Positions 1 to 8,502 of a DNA stretch of 64,000 nt are shown one piece after another; position 1 is the stretch's first letter; each line of letters opens with the position of its first letter. This DNA is from Robiginitalea biformata HTCC2501. Its GTDB lineage: Bacteria > Bacteroidota > Bacteroidia > Flavobacteriales > Flavobacteriaceae. The position numbers and the translations under genes are program-made. The stretch is from NCBI RefSeq assembly GCF_000024125.1, contig NC_013222.1, positions 620,001-684,000 on the forward strand, read 5' to 3'. Below the pieces are notes generated by a model. That model was not told the origin of the DNA, did not search any database, and saw nothing but the letters and a program-made list of their open reading frames with translations.

Positions 1-142
1 CCAGCTTCTTTCCTTCCGGATCCACAAAGGTGTGCTCCAGGAAATCTTCGTTCCGGACTTTCCCCGGCGGGATATACGATCCCGTTCCGGTGATCACATT
101 ACAAGTGCGTTGAGTCATAGAATTGCGCGATTGGTTGGCCAT
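1..142 (-). CDS. 3-oxoacyl-ACP synthase III-like protein, N-terminal part
   Basis: Partial gene running off the left edge; only the first ~47 codons are visible. The stretch TGTGSYIPPGKVRNEDF followed by a VDPEGKKL-like segment matches the N-terminus of the KAS III (FabH-like) thiolase-fold synthases that are common in flavobacteria; the first beta strand reads NVITGTGSYIP. These enzymes condense an acyl-CoA with malonyl-ACP in the cytoplasm. The catalytic Cys-His-Asn lie outside the window. Two in-frame starts exist: ATG at 142-140 and ATG at 118-116. I cannot choose with certainty; the shorter one places the conserved strand close to the N-terminus as is usual for the family. A TAnnTTTG -7 element lies upstream at 196-203. 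Confidence 0.7.
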   Translation of the reverse strand, partial: MANQSRNSMTQRTCNVITGTGSYIPPGKVRNEDFLEHTFVDPEGKKL

Positions 143-195
143 AAAATTAAATAATGGCTCAGAAAGTGGCCTCCCTAATCTGCCGCTAATGGCTC

Positions 196-203
196 CAAAA
201 GTA
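196..203 (-). promoter_or_regulatory. Possible Bacteroidota -7 element upstream of the KAS III-like gene
   Basis: On the minus strand this reads TACTTTTG, matching the Bacteroidota sigma-ABfrA -7 consensus TAnnTTTG, about 55 bases before the nearer ATG. No TTTG at the normal -33 spacing is seen, so the call is tentative. Confidence 0.4.
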
Positions 204-359
204 CAGAGGCCAGGCAGCATTTGGGGGACCTCTCAAAATTAGGGAATTAGGGGGCGGCGTGCCTGTAAATTCTTAAAAAATATCAGAGCGTGTCCTTTGG
301 GTGGGTGTTCGGGCTAGGTTTTGGCAATCAAAACGACCAACCGAGCCCTGCAGCCCTAT

Positions 360-468
360 GGCGAGGTGAATGACGATCCGGATGATGGCGACAACTAATC
401 CGTAGCGTCCATTCAATTCCTTTTATCTTAGGGGAATGAAACGAACCGTCGTTTTGTTCCCCTTTTTT
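360..468 (+). repeat. Direct repeat, left copy (peptide/kinase junction)
   Basis: Bases 360-447 are identical to 12868-12955, and after one mismatch the match continues to 468. Offset is exactly 12,508 bases with no gap. The copy holds the last 12 codons and stop of the small acidic peptide gene (see 12745-12906), its 37-base spacer, and the first codons of the kinase gene. Beyond 468 the copies diverge sharply, and upstream of 360 there is no similarity. The rest of 143-359 shows no gene. Confidence 0.9.
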
Positions 469-627
469 TTGTCCTGCTTAGGCCTGGTGCTCCTCGGATG
501 CCATCCACAGGCAACCGGGCCGGAAACCACAGCATCCGGGTCGGATTCCGTGTGGGCCCGCTATCTGGTACGCTACGAATCCGACTCCGTGGATGCTATA
601 GAAAAACGCCGGGCCAATCCCCTATGA
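436..627 (+). pseudogene. Truncated N-terminal remnant of a TPR sensor kinase
   Basis: A 63-residue reading frame whose start, lipobox and first ~60 residues align without gaps to the intact TPR histidine kinase at 12944-14920: both begin MKRT-VLFPFF, have an LGC lipobox, and continue GSDS-W-RYL-RY-SD. The intact protein is 658 residues, so this copy lacks all TPRs, the membrane segment and the kinase domains; it ends at TGA 625-627. It is most simply a paralogue cut off by the rearrangement that left the direct repeats at 360 and 12868. It might still give a small exported lipopeptide, but nothing shows that it does. Confidence 0.75.
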
Positions 628-761
628 TAAATATCAGACCGTTGCAGCCAGAAGCCCTCCTGCCCAGCTCAACGCGCCAAAACGCTTCCAAAAGGCGCCC
701 ACCCAACAGATAACTGTAACATCCCCGGCGCCGCGTCCTCTTTTTTATAAACCCGCGCGCT

Positions 762-1760
762 ATGGAACGCTTCCTCTTTATTTTTATCCATGTGGGCCTG
801 CCCCTGCTGGTGTTGGCCGCCCTGCTGCGTATCCGCCCGAAATCCCGCCTGGCCCTGCTGGGCAACACGGCCCTGTACGTGCTGCTGCTCGCCTTTATTT
901 ACCTCTGGGGCCAGTGGCCGCTGGGGGCAAGCCTGTATTATAAATATGTGGTGCTGGCGATTTTGCTGCTCTGCCTGTGGAGGTTCTTCCGGGCCTGGCC
1001 GGCGCTTGGTTCCGGGAATAACCGGCCAACTCCTGCGCCTGGCCAAACCGGGCGATACCAGCAAACACGCACCTCCAACCAAGCCCTTTGGTGGTCCCAA
1101 GGCGCCTGGCGGTGGATCCGGACGGTGGCCGCCCTGCTGCTGGCCGGGCTACTCGCCTACCCGGTGTATCAACTGGTGGCGGGCCGCACCTACCCGGATG
1201 CGGCCGTGCCCCTTACCTTCCCCTTGCGCGATGGGCGCTACTACATCGCCTCTGGGGGCTCCAATGTCTGGATCAACAACCACCACCGGGCCAGTACGCC
1301 CGCCCAGCGATACGCCCTGGATATCAACAAGCTCGAGAAATGGGGGATGGCCACCCAATCGCTTTGGGCCACGGAAAACTCCGCGCATGCCATCTTCGGG
1401 GCACCCGTTTACGCCCCCTGCAAGGGCCGGGTGCTGGAGGTAAAAAGCCACGTCCCTGATAACCGGTGCACGAGCATGGACGTGGCCCCGGAGGACGGGA
1501 TGGGCAATTATGTGGTGCTCGATTGCGACGGGACCATCATCCACCTGGTACACCTGCAACACAACCGCGTGGCGGTTGCCCCCGGCCAGCGCGTACTCAC
1601 CGGCGACCGGTTAGGCAGCGTGGGCAATTCCGGCTTCTCCCAGGAGCCCCACCTGCATTTCCAGGCTGCCCGCTACCAGGCAGATTTCACCCTTGTGGGC
1701 GTGCCGATGGAGTTTGAAGGAAGGGGGTTGGTGAGGGGGGATGTAGAGGTAAAGGAATAA
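762..1760 (+). CDS. Membrane-anchored M23-family metallopeptidase
   Basis: 332 residues. The N-terminal third is hydrophobic (about residues 3-22, 27-50, 60-78 and 113-133 look like membrane segments). The C-terminal half is an M23/LytM-like fold: GAPVYAPCKGRVLEV, then a GNYVVLDCDG strand, HLVHLQHN, and the closing zinc motif PHLHF with H297 and H299. M23 enzymes hydrolyse peptidoglycan cross-links, and here the domain would face the periplasm. The usual first ligand motif HxxxD is not canonical: the equivalent stretch reads QRYALDI, so the His position holds Arg, and an NHH pair lies some residues upstream. This variant is, as I recall, found in a subgroup of M23 proteins, so loss of activity cannot be concluded. 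GC-rich like the core genome although inside the repeat-bounded block. Confidence 0.8.
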   Translation: MERFLFIFIHVGLPLLVLAALLRIRPKSRLALLGNTALYVLLLAFIYLWGQWPLGASLYYKYVVLAILLLCLWRFFRAWPALGSGNNRPTPAPGQTGRYQQTRTSNQALWWSQGAWRWIRTVAALLLAGLLAYPVYQLVAGRTYPDAAVPLTFPLRDGRYYIASGGSNVWINNHHRASTPAQRYALDINKLEKWGMATQSLWATENSAHAIFGAPVYAPCKGRVLEVKSHVPDNRCTSMDVAPEDGMGNYVVLDCDGTIIHLVHLQHNRVAVAPGQRVLTGDRLGSVGNSGFSQEPHLHFQAARYQADFTLVGVPMEFEGRGLVRGDVEVKE

Positions 1761-2185
1761 TGAGTTATTATAACGTGGACAAGAACGGCGAGAACCTCTC
1801 GGAGCACTACTGACACCCAGTGTGGGGCAACCCAGAGAGCCTGCCCGGGGAGGGGGTGTTTTTTTGGGAGAAGTAGTCGGGATCTATCAGAATTTGATCT
1901 ACCTGGATGTTGTTGGGCAGCTATGGGGCGGAGGAGGATTGAACGGCGATACTACTTCAACGAAAGTCCTGGATAACACAATGGTTGCGGTTCCACCTGG
2001 GCACAATCAGATGGTTTAACTTATTAATTACCCGTTGCTTGTCAACTTTTTGGGCATCCTAATAGAATGCCTATTTTTAGGTATTAAGACTTAGGTTTTC
2101 TAATACTCTTTATAAAGATAGTCTTTTCTATGTAGGATTTAAATCTAATATATATCTTACTGATAGAAATCATAAGTACTTCATA
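1761..2185. other. Gene-poor stretch between M23 peptidase and TPR gene
   Basis: 425 bases that change from GC-rich to AT-rich around 2030. An 18-codon reading frame (ATG 1760 to TGA 1813) starts on the last base of the peptidase stop and could be a gene remnant. A 65-residue frame at 1822-2019 has no recognisable features. No RNA gene is recognised. Confidence 0.4.
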
Positions 2186-3184
2186 ATGAAAACTCTTCGA
2201 CTGCTTATTCTTTGTATTTCCCTGATACCCTCTGCTTATTCCCAGGTAAACAGATACTCCAAACCTGTTGAACCAGCACGATATACGCCAATGAATTTTG
2301 ATGAGATATCTCGAGTTGCTCAAACGCTTCAACAGAGATATGAAGCCAATCAGAACTATTTATATGCGCTTAAAAATTGGATACTAGATCTAAAACCCCA
2401 GATTCAAGAGGAAAGTTTTATAAATAGGCTAAATGGTGAATATTCCATTCTTGAATCTATGGAGGAGGATGATCTGGCAAGAGCAACCAAAGCATTGAAA
2501 CAAAGGGAAAATGCCATCAAGAAAATAGTTTCTGATTATAATGTATGGGTCAATCAACAAAATCAATCAAGAAGTACTTCAAATAGTTCTGTAACCAATT
2601 CTCGTCAAAACTCCAATACTGGCGAAACACTGCTTACGGAAGGAGTCAAAAAGTTCAATGAAAACGATTTTATATCCGCTATCCGAAATTTTTCAAAATA
2701 CTTAGAACAAGACAAAAACAATACCGATGTTCTGTTTTATAGGGCTTTATCTAAAAGCAATATCAATGACAATTACGGTGCCATTGAAGACTATGAAAAG
2801 ATTATCCGCCTTAAATCGAATTATCCTCTTAGAGTTGCCAAGATAGCAACGGTATATAACAATAAGGCTTATGCCTTGGTGAAGCTTGGAAAAATTCAGG
2901 AGGCTCTTCCCTTTGTAGAAACAGCTCTTGAAATGGACAAGTCTGAATGGTTTATCTGGGATACACGAGGAGAAATCCATTATGAGCTAGGAAATTATAA
3001 AGAAAGTATTTCTGACTTGACTAAGGCCATTAAAATTGAAGAAAATGAACATTCCTATTATTTGAGAGGTATGGCTCAAATTAAAATTGGTTTAAACAAA
3101 ATGGGATGTATAGACTTATCTAAAGCTGGTCAGCTTGGAAATGATAAGGCCTATGAAGAAATTGAAAAATACTGTAATAATTGA
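2186..3184 (+). CDS. Exported TPR-repeat protein
   Basis: 332 residues with a clear signal peptide (MKTLRLLILCISLIPSAYS, cut before Q). A Lys/Glu-rich helical region with a Ser/Asn-rich linker (about residues 120-150) is followed by at least four TPR-like helix pairs: LLTEGVKKFNENDFISAI, ALSKSNINDNYGAIEDYEKI, NNKAYALVKLGKIQEALPFV, and WDTRGEIHYELGNYKESI. It closes with a Sel1-like GCIDLSKAGQLGNDKAYEEI segment that is common at the end of flavobacterial TPR proteins. A periplasmic or outer-membrane scaffolding role is likely, but no partner is evident. Codon use is AT-rich compared with the M23 gene upstream. The IS element begins 8 bases after its stop codon. Confidence 0.7.
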   Translation: MKTLRLLILCISLIPSAYSQVNRYSKPVEPARYTPMNFDEISRVAQTLQQRYEANQNYLYALKNWILDLKPQIQEESFINRLNGEYSILESMEEDDLARATKALKQRENAIKKIVSDYNVWVNQQNQSRSTSNSSVTNSRQNSNTGETLLTEGVKKFNENDFISAIRNFSKYLEQDKNNTDVLFYRALSKSNINDNYGAIEDYEKIIRLKSNYPLRVAKIATVYNNKAYALVKLGKIQEALPFVETALEMDKSEWFIWDTRGEIHYELGNYKESISDLTKAIKIEENEHSYYLRGMAQIKIGLNKMGCIDLSKAGQLGNDKAYEEIEKYCNN

Positions 3185-3192
3185 CTTAAGTC

Positions 3193-3218
3193 TGTAGATA
3201 CCCCAAAAATTAGGGCAG
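3193..3218 (+). repeat. IS left inverted repeat
   Basis: 26 bases, the exact reverse complement of 4394-4419. The outermost dinucleotide is TG, as is usual for IS3-family ends. Confidence 0.9.
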
Positions 3219-3245
3219 TAAGTTTAATCATTAAATTTACTGAAC

Positions 3246-3521
3246 ATGACACGAAGAAAATTTACCTCAAAGTTCAAGACCAAAGTGGTTTTGGAAGCCT
3301 TAAAAGAGCGGCATAGTCTGGCCGAGCTTGCCCAGAAATATCAAATTCATCCTACTCAAATAAGTTCCTGGAAACGGGATTTTCTCGATGGCGTCGAGCA
3401 GGTTTTTGAATCCGGAAAGAAAGACAAGCGCAGCGATGCTGAGAAGAAAAACGACCAACTGCTCAAGACCATTGGCGAGCTTAAAGTGGAAAATGATTTT
3501 TTAAAGGACGCCTTGCGCTAA
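3246..3521 (+). CDS. IS3-family transposase OrfA
   Basis: 91 residues: the N-terminal helix-turn-helix protein of IS3 elements, which binds the terminal repeats. The HTH reads LAELAQKYQIHPTQISSWK, followed by a basic, coiled, leucine-containing tail (DQLLKTIGELKVENDFLKDAL) typical of the OrfA leucine zipper. It ends at TAA 3519-3521, 23 bases before the ATG of orfB, which is in another frame; in IS3 elements the active transposase is an OrfAB fusion made by -1 frameshifting. A and T runs near 3448 and 3495 could act as a slippery site but I cannot assign it. Confidence 0.9.
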   Translation: MTRRKFTSKFKTKVVLEALKERHSLAELAQKYQIHPTQISSWKRDFLDGVEQVFESGKKDKRSDAEKKNDQLLKTIGELKVENDFLKDALR

Positions 3522-3544
3522 GACCACTCTTCGAGAGAAGAAAA

Positions 3545-4368
3545 ATGATACGCAAGGGTCATTCCAAATTAAGTATTACCAAACAATGCAAGACGCTGTC
3601 TGTACACCGCTCCGGGCTTTATTATAAACCCAGGGGCGAGAGCGAACTGAATCTGAAGCTCATGCGGGAGATGGATGAGCATTATTTGCACCATCCCTTT
3701 AAAGGCGCCAAGCGCATGCATATCTGGCTAACCAAAGACAAAGGTTACAAGGTGAGTAAAAATCGCATTGAGCGGCTTTATTACCAGGTTATGGGCCTTA
3801 GGGCTGTGCTGCCGGGCAGACACACCTCACGCAGATGTAAGGAGCATAAGACCTACCCCTATCTGCTGAGGAACCTGACCGTTGAGCGGCCCAATCAAGT
3901 TTGGGCTACTGATATCACCTACATCCCGCTAAAGAAAGGATATATGTATCTGGTGGCCATCATTGATCTGCATAGCCGCTATGTGCTGAACTGGAGTATC
4001 TCCAATTCGATGGATGCGCAGTGGTGCAAACTGGCTTTACAAGAAGCCATTGAAGTACATGGAAAACCAGAGATACTCAACACGGATCAGGGCAGTCAGT
4101 TTACTGCCGAGGAGTTTGCTAATTACGTCTTAAGCCAGGGCATACGCCTAAGCATGGACGGTAAAGGAAGAGCTACCGACAATGCCTTTATCGAAAGACT
4201 ATGGAGGAATGTAATGTAAAGTATGAGAAAATCTATTTGAATCCGCCCAAGGATGGTATGGACCTGTACTTGCTACTGGCCGAGTACTTCGACTTTTACA
4301 ACCACCAAAGAAGACACCAGTCCATCGACTATGAGATACCCGCTGAAGTATTTAAAAAGGCAGCATGA
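3545..4368 (+). pseudogene. IS3-family transposase OrfB, frameshifted
   Basis: OrfB integrase (rve) with its DDE triad visible in context: VWATDITYIP, LNTDQGSQF and DNAFIERLW. The open frame stops at TAA 4217-4219 after residue 224. The missing C-terminus follows in another frame from 4219 (KYEKIYLNPPKDG... EIPAEVFKKAA) to TGA 4366-4368. The cause is visible: ATGTA occurs twice in tandem (4209-4213 and 4214-4218); removing one copy restores a continuous protein through the join RNVKYEKIYL. The catalytic core is intact, but a truncated C-terminus makes activity doubtful. Confidence 0.88.
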
Positions 4369-4393
4369 ATATTTATCTAAATTTGAAGGAAAG

Positions 4394-4419
4394 CTGCCCT
4401 AATTTTTGGGGTATCTACA
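4394..4419 (-). repeat. IS right inverted repeat
   Basis: 26 bases, perfect inverted match of 3193-3218; the outer end is CA on the plus strand. Confidence 0.9.
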
Positions 4420-4518
4420 TTATCACCAATTCTCGTATTTTCTCGCGAAGCTTTTACCCTTTCAATTACGATTGCAAATTCTTTAATAACGGTTTTATCT
4501 AAAATGACCCGCAGATAA

Positions 4519-7500
4519 TTAATATTCAATTGCCATCTCTCGAAATCTACAAAAGGCATTAGCCAGCTTTATTTGATATGGGCTTTTGCATTCGGCTTCA
4601 AAAATTGCGGGATTGGCAACCATGATAAAACAGGTTCTAGCTCTAGATACGGCAACATTAAAGCGGTTTGGGCTAAATAAGAAGTCCATACCCCGAGGAG
4701 CCTCTTCTAAGCTAGAGGTTGCCACGGAATAAATAATGATGGGAGCCTCCTGACCTTGAAATTTGTCAACCGTTCCAACTTCTAAATCGGGTAGTCGCTT
4801 TTTGAGTGCTTGGACTTGAGCGTTATAGGGTGTAATTATTTTTATATGCTCTGATCTTATCGTAGCCTTAACACCCTTTTCATTAATTAATTCAACATTT
4901 CCGTTGGTAAGCGCCTTAACAATTTCCACCACTTTTTCTACTTCCTCAGACGATGAACTAGTGTTTCCACTATGAACTACCTGTTCCAGATATAATCCTG
5001 CTCCATCATATTTCGAGCCAATGACTCTTTGTTTTTCGAGATGCTGTTTTGATTTCAATCTATTTTCGTAAAAAAGCTCAGATACAAAGGCATTTATATT
5101 TGGATGCATTCGCCAGGTCTCCGGTAAAAAAACACCAAGTTCTTCCGGAATTGTTTTATGGCTTTGCAAAACATACTCAAGAACTGAAACATCAGTTCCA
5201 TCTGGATGGACACCTTGCTGGGGTTGCTTTAACTGTTGCGGATCGCCCAATAGAACAAGATTAGAACAAGAATGTGCAACAGCAAGTGTATCAATCAATG
5301 ATAACTGACCTGCCTCATCTATAAAGAGATAATCCAATCTACCTTCATAAGGAGATTTACACCACATAAATGAAGTTCCGGCAATTACATTGGCAGTTCC
5401 AAAGGCATTTTGAATATCATCTTCGTTACTGGCCAATGTCCATGGCGCAGGTTCCTGATTGCTTGAATTCACCTTTTGAATCATTCGAATATCAAAATCC
5501 ATTTCTTGAGCAACCTCCCAAACTTTGGTTAATAAGTTTCTAATTACTTTGTGAGATAGGGCCGTAATACCAATAGTTTTGCCTTGTTGCGCCAAGCGAA
5601 CAATAAGCTGACTTCCAGTAAAACTTTTGCCCGAACCTGGAGGACCTTGTACCGGCAAATAACTGTGATCAAGTTTATTGACGTAGTCAAAAGTGTATTC
5701 TAAAATATCCTCAAACTCTGCTTTTTTCTCACTAAGAATGGGAGGTATATTCAACAGCAAATTTCTTGCCGCTCGGTATTTGTTTTCGGCGCTTTCCATT
5801 CCATTTTCTAGAACCCATTCTGCAAAGCGAATGACAGCTTCTTCCTTACTGGTAGTAGGTATATTCTCCAAACTCATGACAGCCTCTGGGTGAGGAAGAT
5901 CAATTTTGCTAGGACCTTTTTTTATTCTAAGAATTCCTTTTTCTTTATCTAAATCATGAATTTCTCCCAGTCTATTCTCATGGTCCTCAAGCGTATTGCC
6001 CTGTCGCAAATCACATTCTTGAGGAGGGAACGTATAGGTATCAACAAAGCTCTTCTTTATAGATTCTCGTTGGCCAGTATATTGCAATTTTGTAATTGCC
6101 TTTCGCTCATCAAGGAGCTCGTCCATTGGCAAATCTTTTAGCCTAAAGAATTCCCACCAAAAAGACTTTTTCTCCCTGCGGTACCAATCCAACATGTGGG
6201 CTAGGACAAAGTGTGCCTGTTGAACATTATTTCTTTCTGACTTTACGGGTGGAATCCCAGCAAGAAGTACATCCATGATTGGTTGAATACGTTCTTGATG
6301 TGCAGTAATTTTTTCGCTTGCACTACCGTCGCCATCTTCAGGTCTTATTATATCTGAGCCTTTTTGAATAAGATCAATTCTAATTTCTTCCAACCATATC
6401 TGTAAGCGTACTAATGATTCACAATCGTCCTGATTATAAAGCTGTACAGCATCCTTATGGCTCGTCGGAAGCTTATCAAAATCTCCTGATTGTATGAGTA
6501 ACTCCAGTTCTGATTTGTATTTAGATAGCTCACGTAAGTTCATTTTACGCTCATACCCAAAGAATATCTCCAAATCCTTAATAGAGTATTTTTCAACACT
6601 AGCTCTTATGGACTGACGAACAACAGAGTGCAGGTCAATAAAGGTGTTCGACCTAAGAAATATGTCAACTTCATTTTCGCGTGTGGCGTATTTGCCCATC
6701 AACCGTTTTAAAGCGGTTACTTCATAATTTGCGAAATGGTAGATATGTAAAGTTGGATCTTTTTGTTTTAAGGCAAAGGCAAAGTCAATAAACTGCTCAA
6801 ATATTACTTTTTCTTCGGTTTCATTTTTTGCCCAAAGGGCCGTATACTGGCCATTATGTACGTATCCAGTCATATATTCCAGTCCATCAGGCTCAACCAT
6901 GCGGTCTCCTTCAAAATCCAGATAAATATCATTCGGTGAAGGCTCAGGAAGCTTGTAAAGTCCCTTACGTTCCTCTAATTCCAGGGTTTCATAAATAGGC
7001 TCATACCCGTTTTTGCGACTGGTAAGCTGCAAACGGGCTTGTTCGCGAAGCTTGTAATAGGTGTCCTTAACACCTACAATGGGATCAAATAGTATTGGCA
7101 AATCGAGATTAGCTAGTTCTGCAAGGGTTTCAACTTTGTGAGTATATAACTCCTTCATTTGAGATTTGCCCATCCCTGCCACAAACGTTAAGTGGTCATC
7201 CTTTCTTCTAGTAGCATTGCAATTTTTCCACCACTTACATATATCGCAGTAGCTTACTGGATCAGGGTACGTTATTGAATCGGATTCCAAAGCCTGCTCC
7301 AAATTACTTTTTACTAGCCGTATGTATGCTGCATATTCATCATAACGATATCTTTCTTCTCCTTCTGGCTTTATGACCCCCATATACTCTGGCGTTCTTC
7401 CTTGAACTTGGGCTACCCGCGATGAATAAAGTCCAATCTGCAAGATTGTTCCAGCCCTAGTTTCATTCGCTAGCTTTGTGTCCCAAACCTCATAAGACCA

Positions 7501-7878
7501 ATCACCTAAACTACTAGGTTGGTCAACTTTGATTAAGAAATCAGCCCACCCACTCCATTTACCTGCTTCTTTTAACCTAGCTTGATATATAACTGCTACG
7601 CCCTTAGCCATTGCGGCAAGAGTTTGATCCTCGGCCTTTGGATCTTCAGGATTAATTTCTACAACCCTTTGACTTTGCTCTTTAAGCTTCTTTAGATGAT
7701 CTTCTTCAAAAGCGATACCCCTTTTCTTTAGTATCTGCAAAACTCGATTTGTAGCTGGTTCGGGATTATCTATTTCACCCTTAACTAGCTTCTTATTGAG
7801 CTGAGTTAAATGCTTGCAACTACTATGCGCGGATAGGTCCGAAGGGGAATAAATGATTTTATCATTCCTGAATTTCAT
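4519..7878 (-). CDS. TM0106-type RecB-like nuclease fused to SF1 helicase
   Basis: 1,119 residues in three parts. N-terminal Cas4/Dna2-like PD-(D/E)XK nuclease: GWADF (D113), WDTK (D133, K135), Q147/Y151, and a probable 4Fe-4S site from C21 plus C211-X2-C214-X5-C220. Middle: an RNase H-like (DEDD) domain with YLDFEGDRM, HFANYE, IDLHSV and NQDDCES. C-terminal superfamily 1 helicase like Dna2/Upf1: Walker A GPPGSGKS near residue 745, Walker B FIDEAGQ near 853, GTVDKFQGQE and NVAVSRART. Such proteins act on DNA ends or flaps; roles in repair or anti-phage defence are possible. It is monocistronic, AT-rich, and its 3' end is 100 bases from the IS. The start ATG at 7878 fits the family N-terminus (YSPSDLSAHSSCKHL). 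Confidence 0.88.
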   Translation of the reverse strand: MKFRNDKIIYSPSDLSAHSSCKHLTQLNKKLVKGEIDNPEPATNRVLQILKKRGIAFEEDHLKKLKEQSQRVVEINPEDPKAEDQTLAAMAKGVAVIYQARLKEAGKWSGWADFLIKVDQPSSLGDWSYEVWDTKLANETRAGTILQIGLYSSRVAQVQGRTPEYMGVIKPEGEERYRYDEYAAYIRLVKSNLEQALESDSITYPDPVSYCDICKWWKNCNATRRKDDHLTFVAGMGKSQMKELYTHKVETLAELANLDLPILFDPIVGVKDTYYKLREQARLQLTSRKNGYEPIYETLELEERKGLYKLPEPSPNDIYLDFEGDRMVEPDGLEYMTGYVHNGQYTALWAKNETEEKVIFEQFIDFAFALKQKDPTLHIYHFANYEVTALKRLMGKYATRENEVDIFLRSNTFIDLHSVVRQSIRASVEKYSIKDLEIFFGYERKMNLRELSKYKSELELLIQSGDFDKLPTSHKDAVQLYNQDDCESLVRLQIWLEEIRIDLIQKGSDIIRPEDGDGSASEKITAHQERIQPIMDVLLAGIPPVKSERNNVQQAHFVLAHMLDWYRREKKSFWWEFFRLKDLPMDELLDERKAITKLQYTGQRESIKKSFVDTYTFPPQECDLRQGNTLEDHENRLGEIHDLDKEKGILRIKKGPSKIDLPHPEAVMSLENIPTTSKEEAVIRFAEWVLENGMESAENKYRAARNLLLNIPPILSEKKAEFEDILEYTFDYVNKLDHSYLPVQGPPGSGKSFTGSQLIVRLAQQGKTIGITALSHKVIRNLLTKVWEVAQEMDFDIRMIQKVNSSNQEPAPWTLASNEDDIQNAFGTANVIAGTSFMWCKSPYEGRLDYLFIDEAGQLSLIDTLAVAHSCSNLVLLGDPQQLKQPQQGVHPDGTDVSVLEYVLQSHKTIPEELGVFLPETWRMHPNINAFVSELFYENRLKSKQHLEKQRVIGSKYDGAGLYLEQVVHSGNTSSSSEEVEKVVEIVKALTNGNVELINEKGVKATIRSEHIKIITPYNAQVQALKKRLPDLEVGTVDKFQGQEAPIIIYSVATSSLEEAPRGMDFLFSPNRFNVAVSRARTCFIMVANPAIFEAECKSPYQIKLANAFCRFREMAIEY

Positions 7879-8191
7879 CTATGAATTATTTTATCATTTG
7901 GGATACTTCGGAAAAGTCAGATTGATCACGATTTATTATTTAAAAACTAAGGTTTTTTCATTCACTTTAAACCAAGTGAATTAGTATCAGAGTCTACTAT
8001 ATTAAGAATTCTATTAGGCAGCAGCTGATTAATTAAAACAAATTATTTTGTATCCCAAACTACTGTTAACCATTACTTCATCCGAATTCTTAAACATAAG
8101 ATCGAATTCATTCAGTCGATTACGGTTTTCCTCAATCATCAGGAAGAATTGAGCTATAACTTCCCTGCAATTTCATTTCAGCAATTCTATC
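7879..8191. other. AT-rich intergenic region between divergent genes
   Basis: 313 bases between the start of the helicase gene (leftward) and the HNH gene (rightward), so it should hold both promoters. No exact TAnnTTTG/TTTG pair or RNA gene was recognised. Confidence 0.4.
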
Positions 8192-8500
8192 ATGAAAAGA
8201 AATATTGATGCGGAGGATACCGACGAAAACAACACCCACGGCACATATGGTGCTACCTTATTCGATCCAAGATGGAAATCGAAACGTCAGCATATATTGG
8301 ATCGGGATCAGAACCGCTGCGTGAATTGTCAGGGTACGGATACCTTGCAAGTACACCATCGCCAATACCACTTTTCGCAAAGTCTGAACAGCTTTTTAAA
8401 TCCCTGGGAATACAAAGATGAATTGTTAATCACCTTGTGTAAAAGGTGCCATCAGACCGGCCATCGCCAATATAAAGTACCTACCAAATACATTAAATAA
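8192..8500 (+). CDS. HNH endonuclease-like protein
   Basis: 102 residues with a compact zinc-bound HNH (beta-beta-alpha metal) core: C43-X2-C46, then LQVHHRQYHF with H55/H56, an Asn in LNPWEYKDELLITLC (N70), and C83-X2-C86-H87, followed by H91. The start ATG 8192 gives an acidic N-terminal tail before the GTYGATLFDPRWKSKRQ lead-in that is common before such cores. HNH proteins of this size are non-specific or site-specific nucleases and are often the effector of a defence or mobile module. It is the first gene of a tight cluster: the next ATG is two bases after its stop, then a DUF4407 gene follows. The operon arrangement suggests that the three act together. Confidence 0.8.
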   Translation: MKRNIDAEDTDENNTHGTYGATLFDPRWKSKRQHILDRDQNRCVNCQGTDTLQVHHRQYHFSQSLNSFLNPWEYKDELLITLCKRCHQTGHRQYKVPTKYIK

Positions 8501-8502
8501 TT

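Larger units (their letters stand above)
3193..4419 (+). mobile_element. IS3-family insertion sequence, inactivated
   Basis: A 1,227-bp element defined by perfect 26-bp terminal inverted repeats (3193-3218 and 4394-4419) that start TGTAGATACCCC and end in the complement. It holds orfA (HTH) and orfB (DDE) in different frames, the IS3 arrangement. orfB carries a 5-bp tandem duplication that breaks its frame near the C-terminus. The flanks (GTC before, TTA after) show no 3-bp target duplication, suggesting rearrangement since insertion or loss of one flank. It sits between the TPR gene and the 3' end of the helicase gene without breaking either. Confidence 0.9.

Noticed and set aside
1822..2019. 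A 65-residue frame in the gap after the M23 gene
   Set aside because: Low-complexity Gly-rich composition, no plausible upstream signal, no recognised homology.
3545..4368. Programmed frameshift near the orfB end
   Set aside because: The break is an exact 5-bp tandem duplication, not a slippery site, and lies at the C-terminus rather than the orfA/orfB junction.
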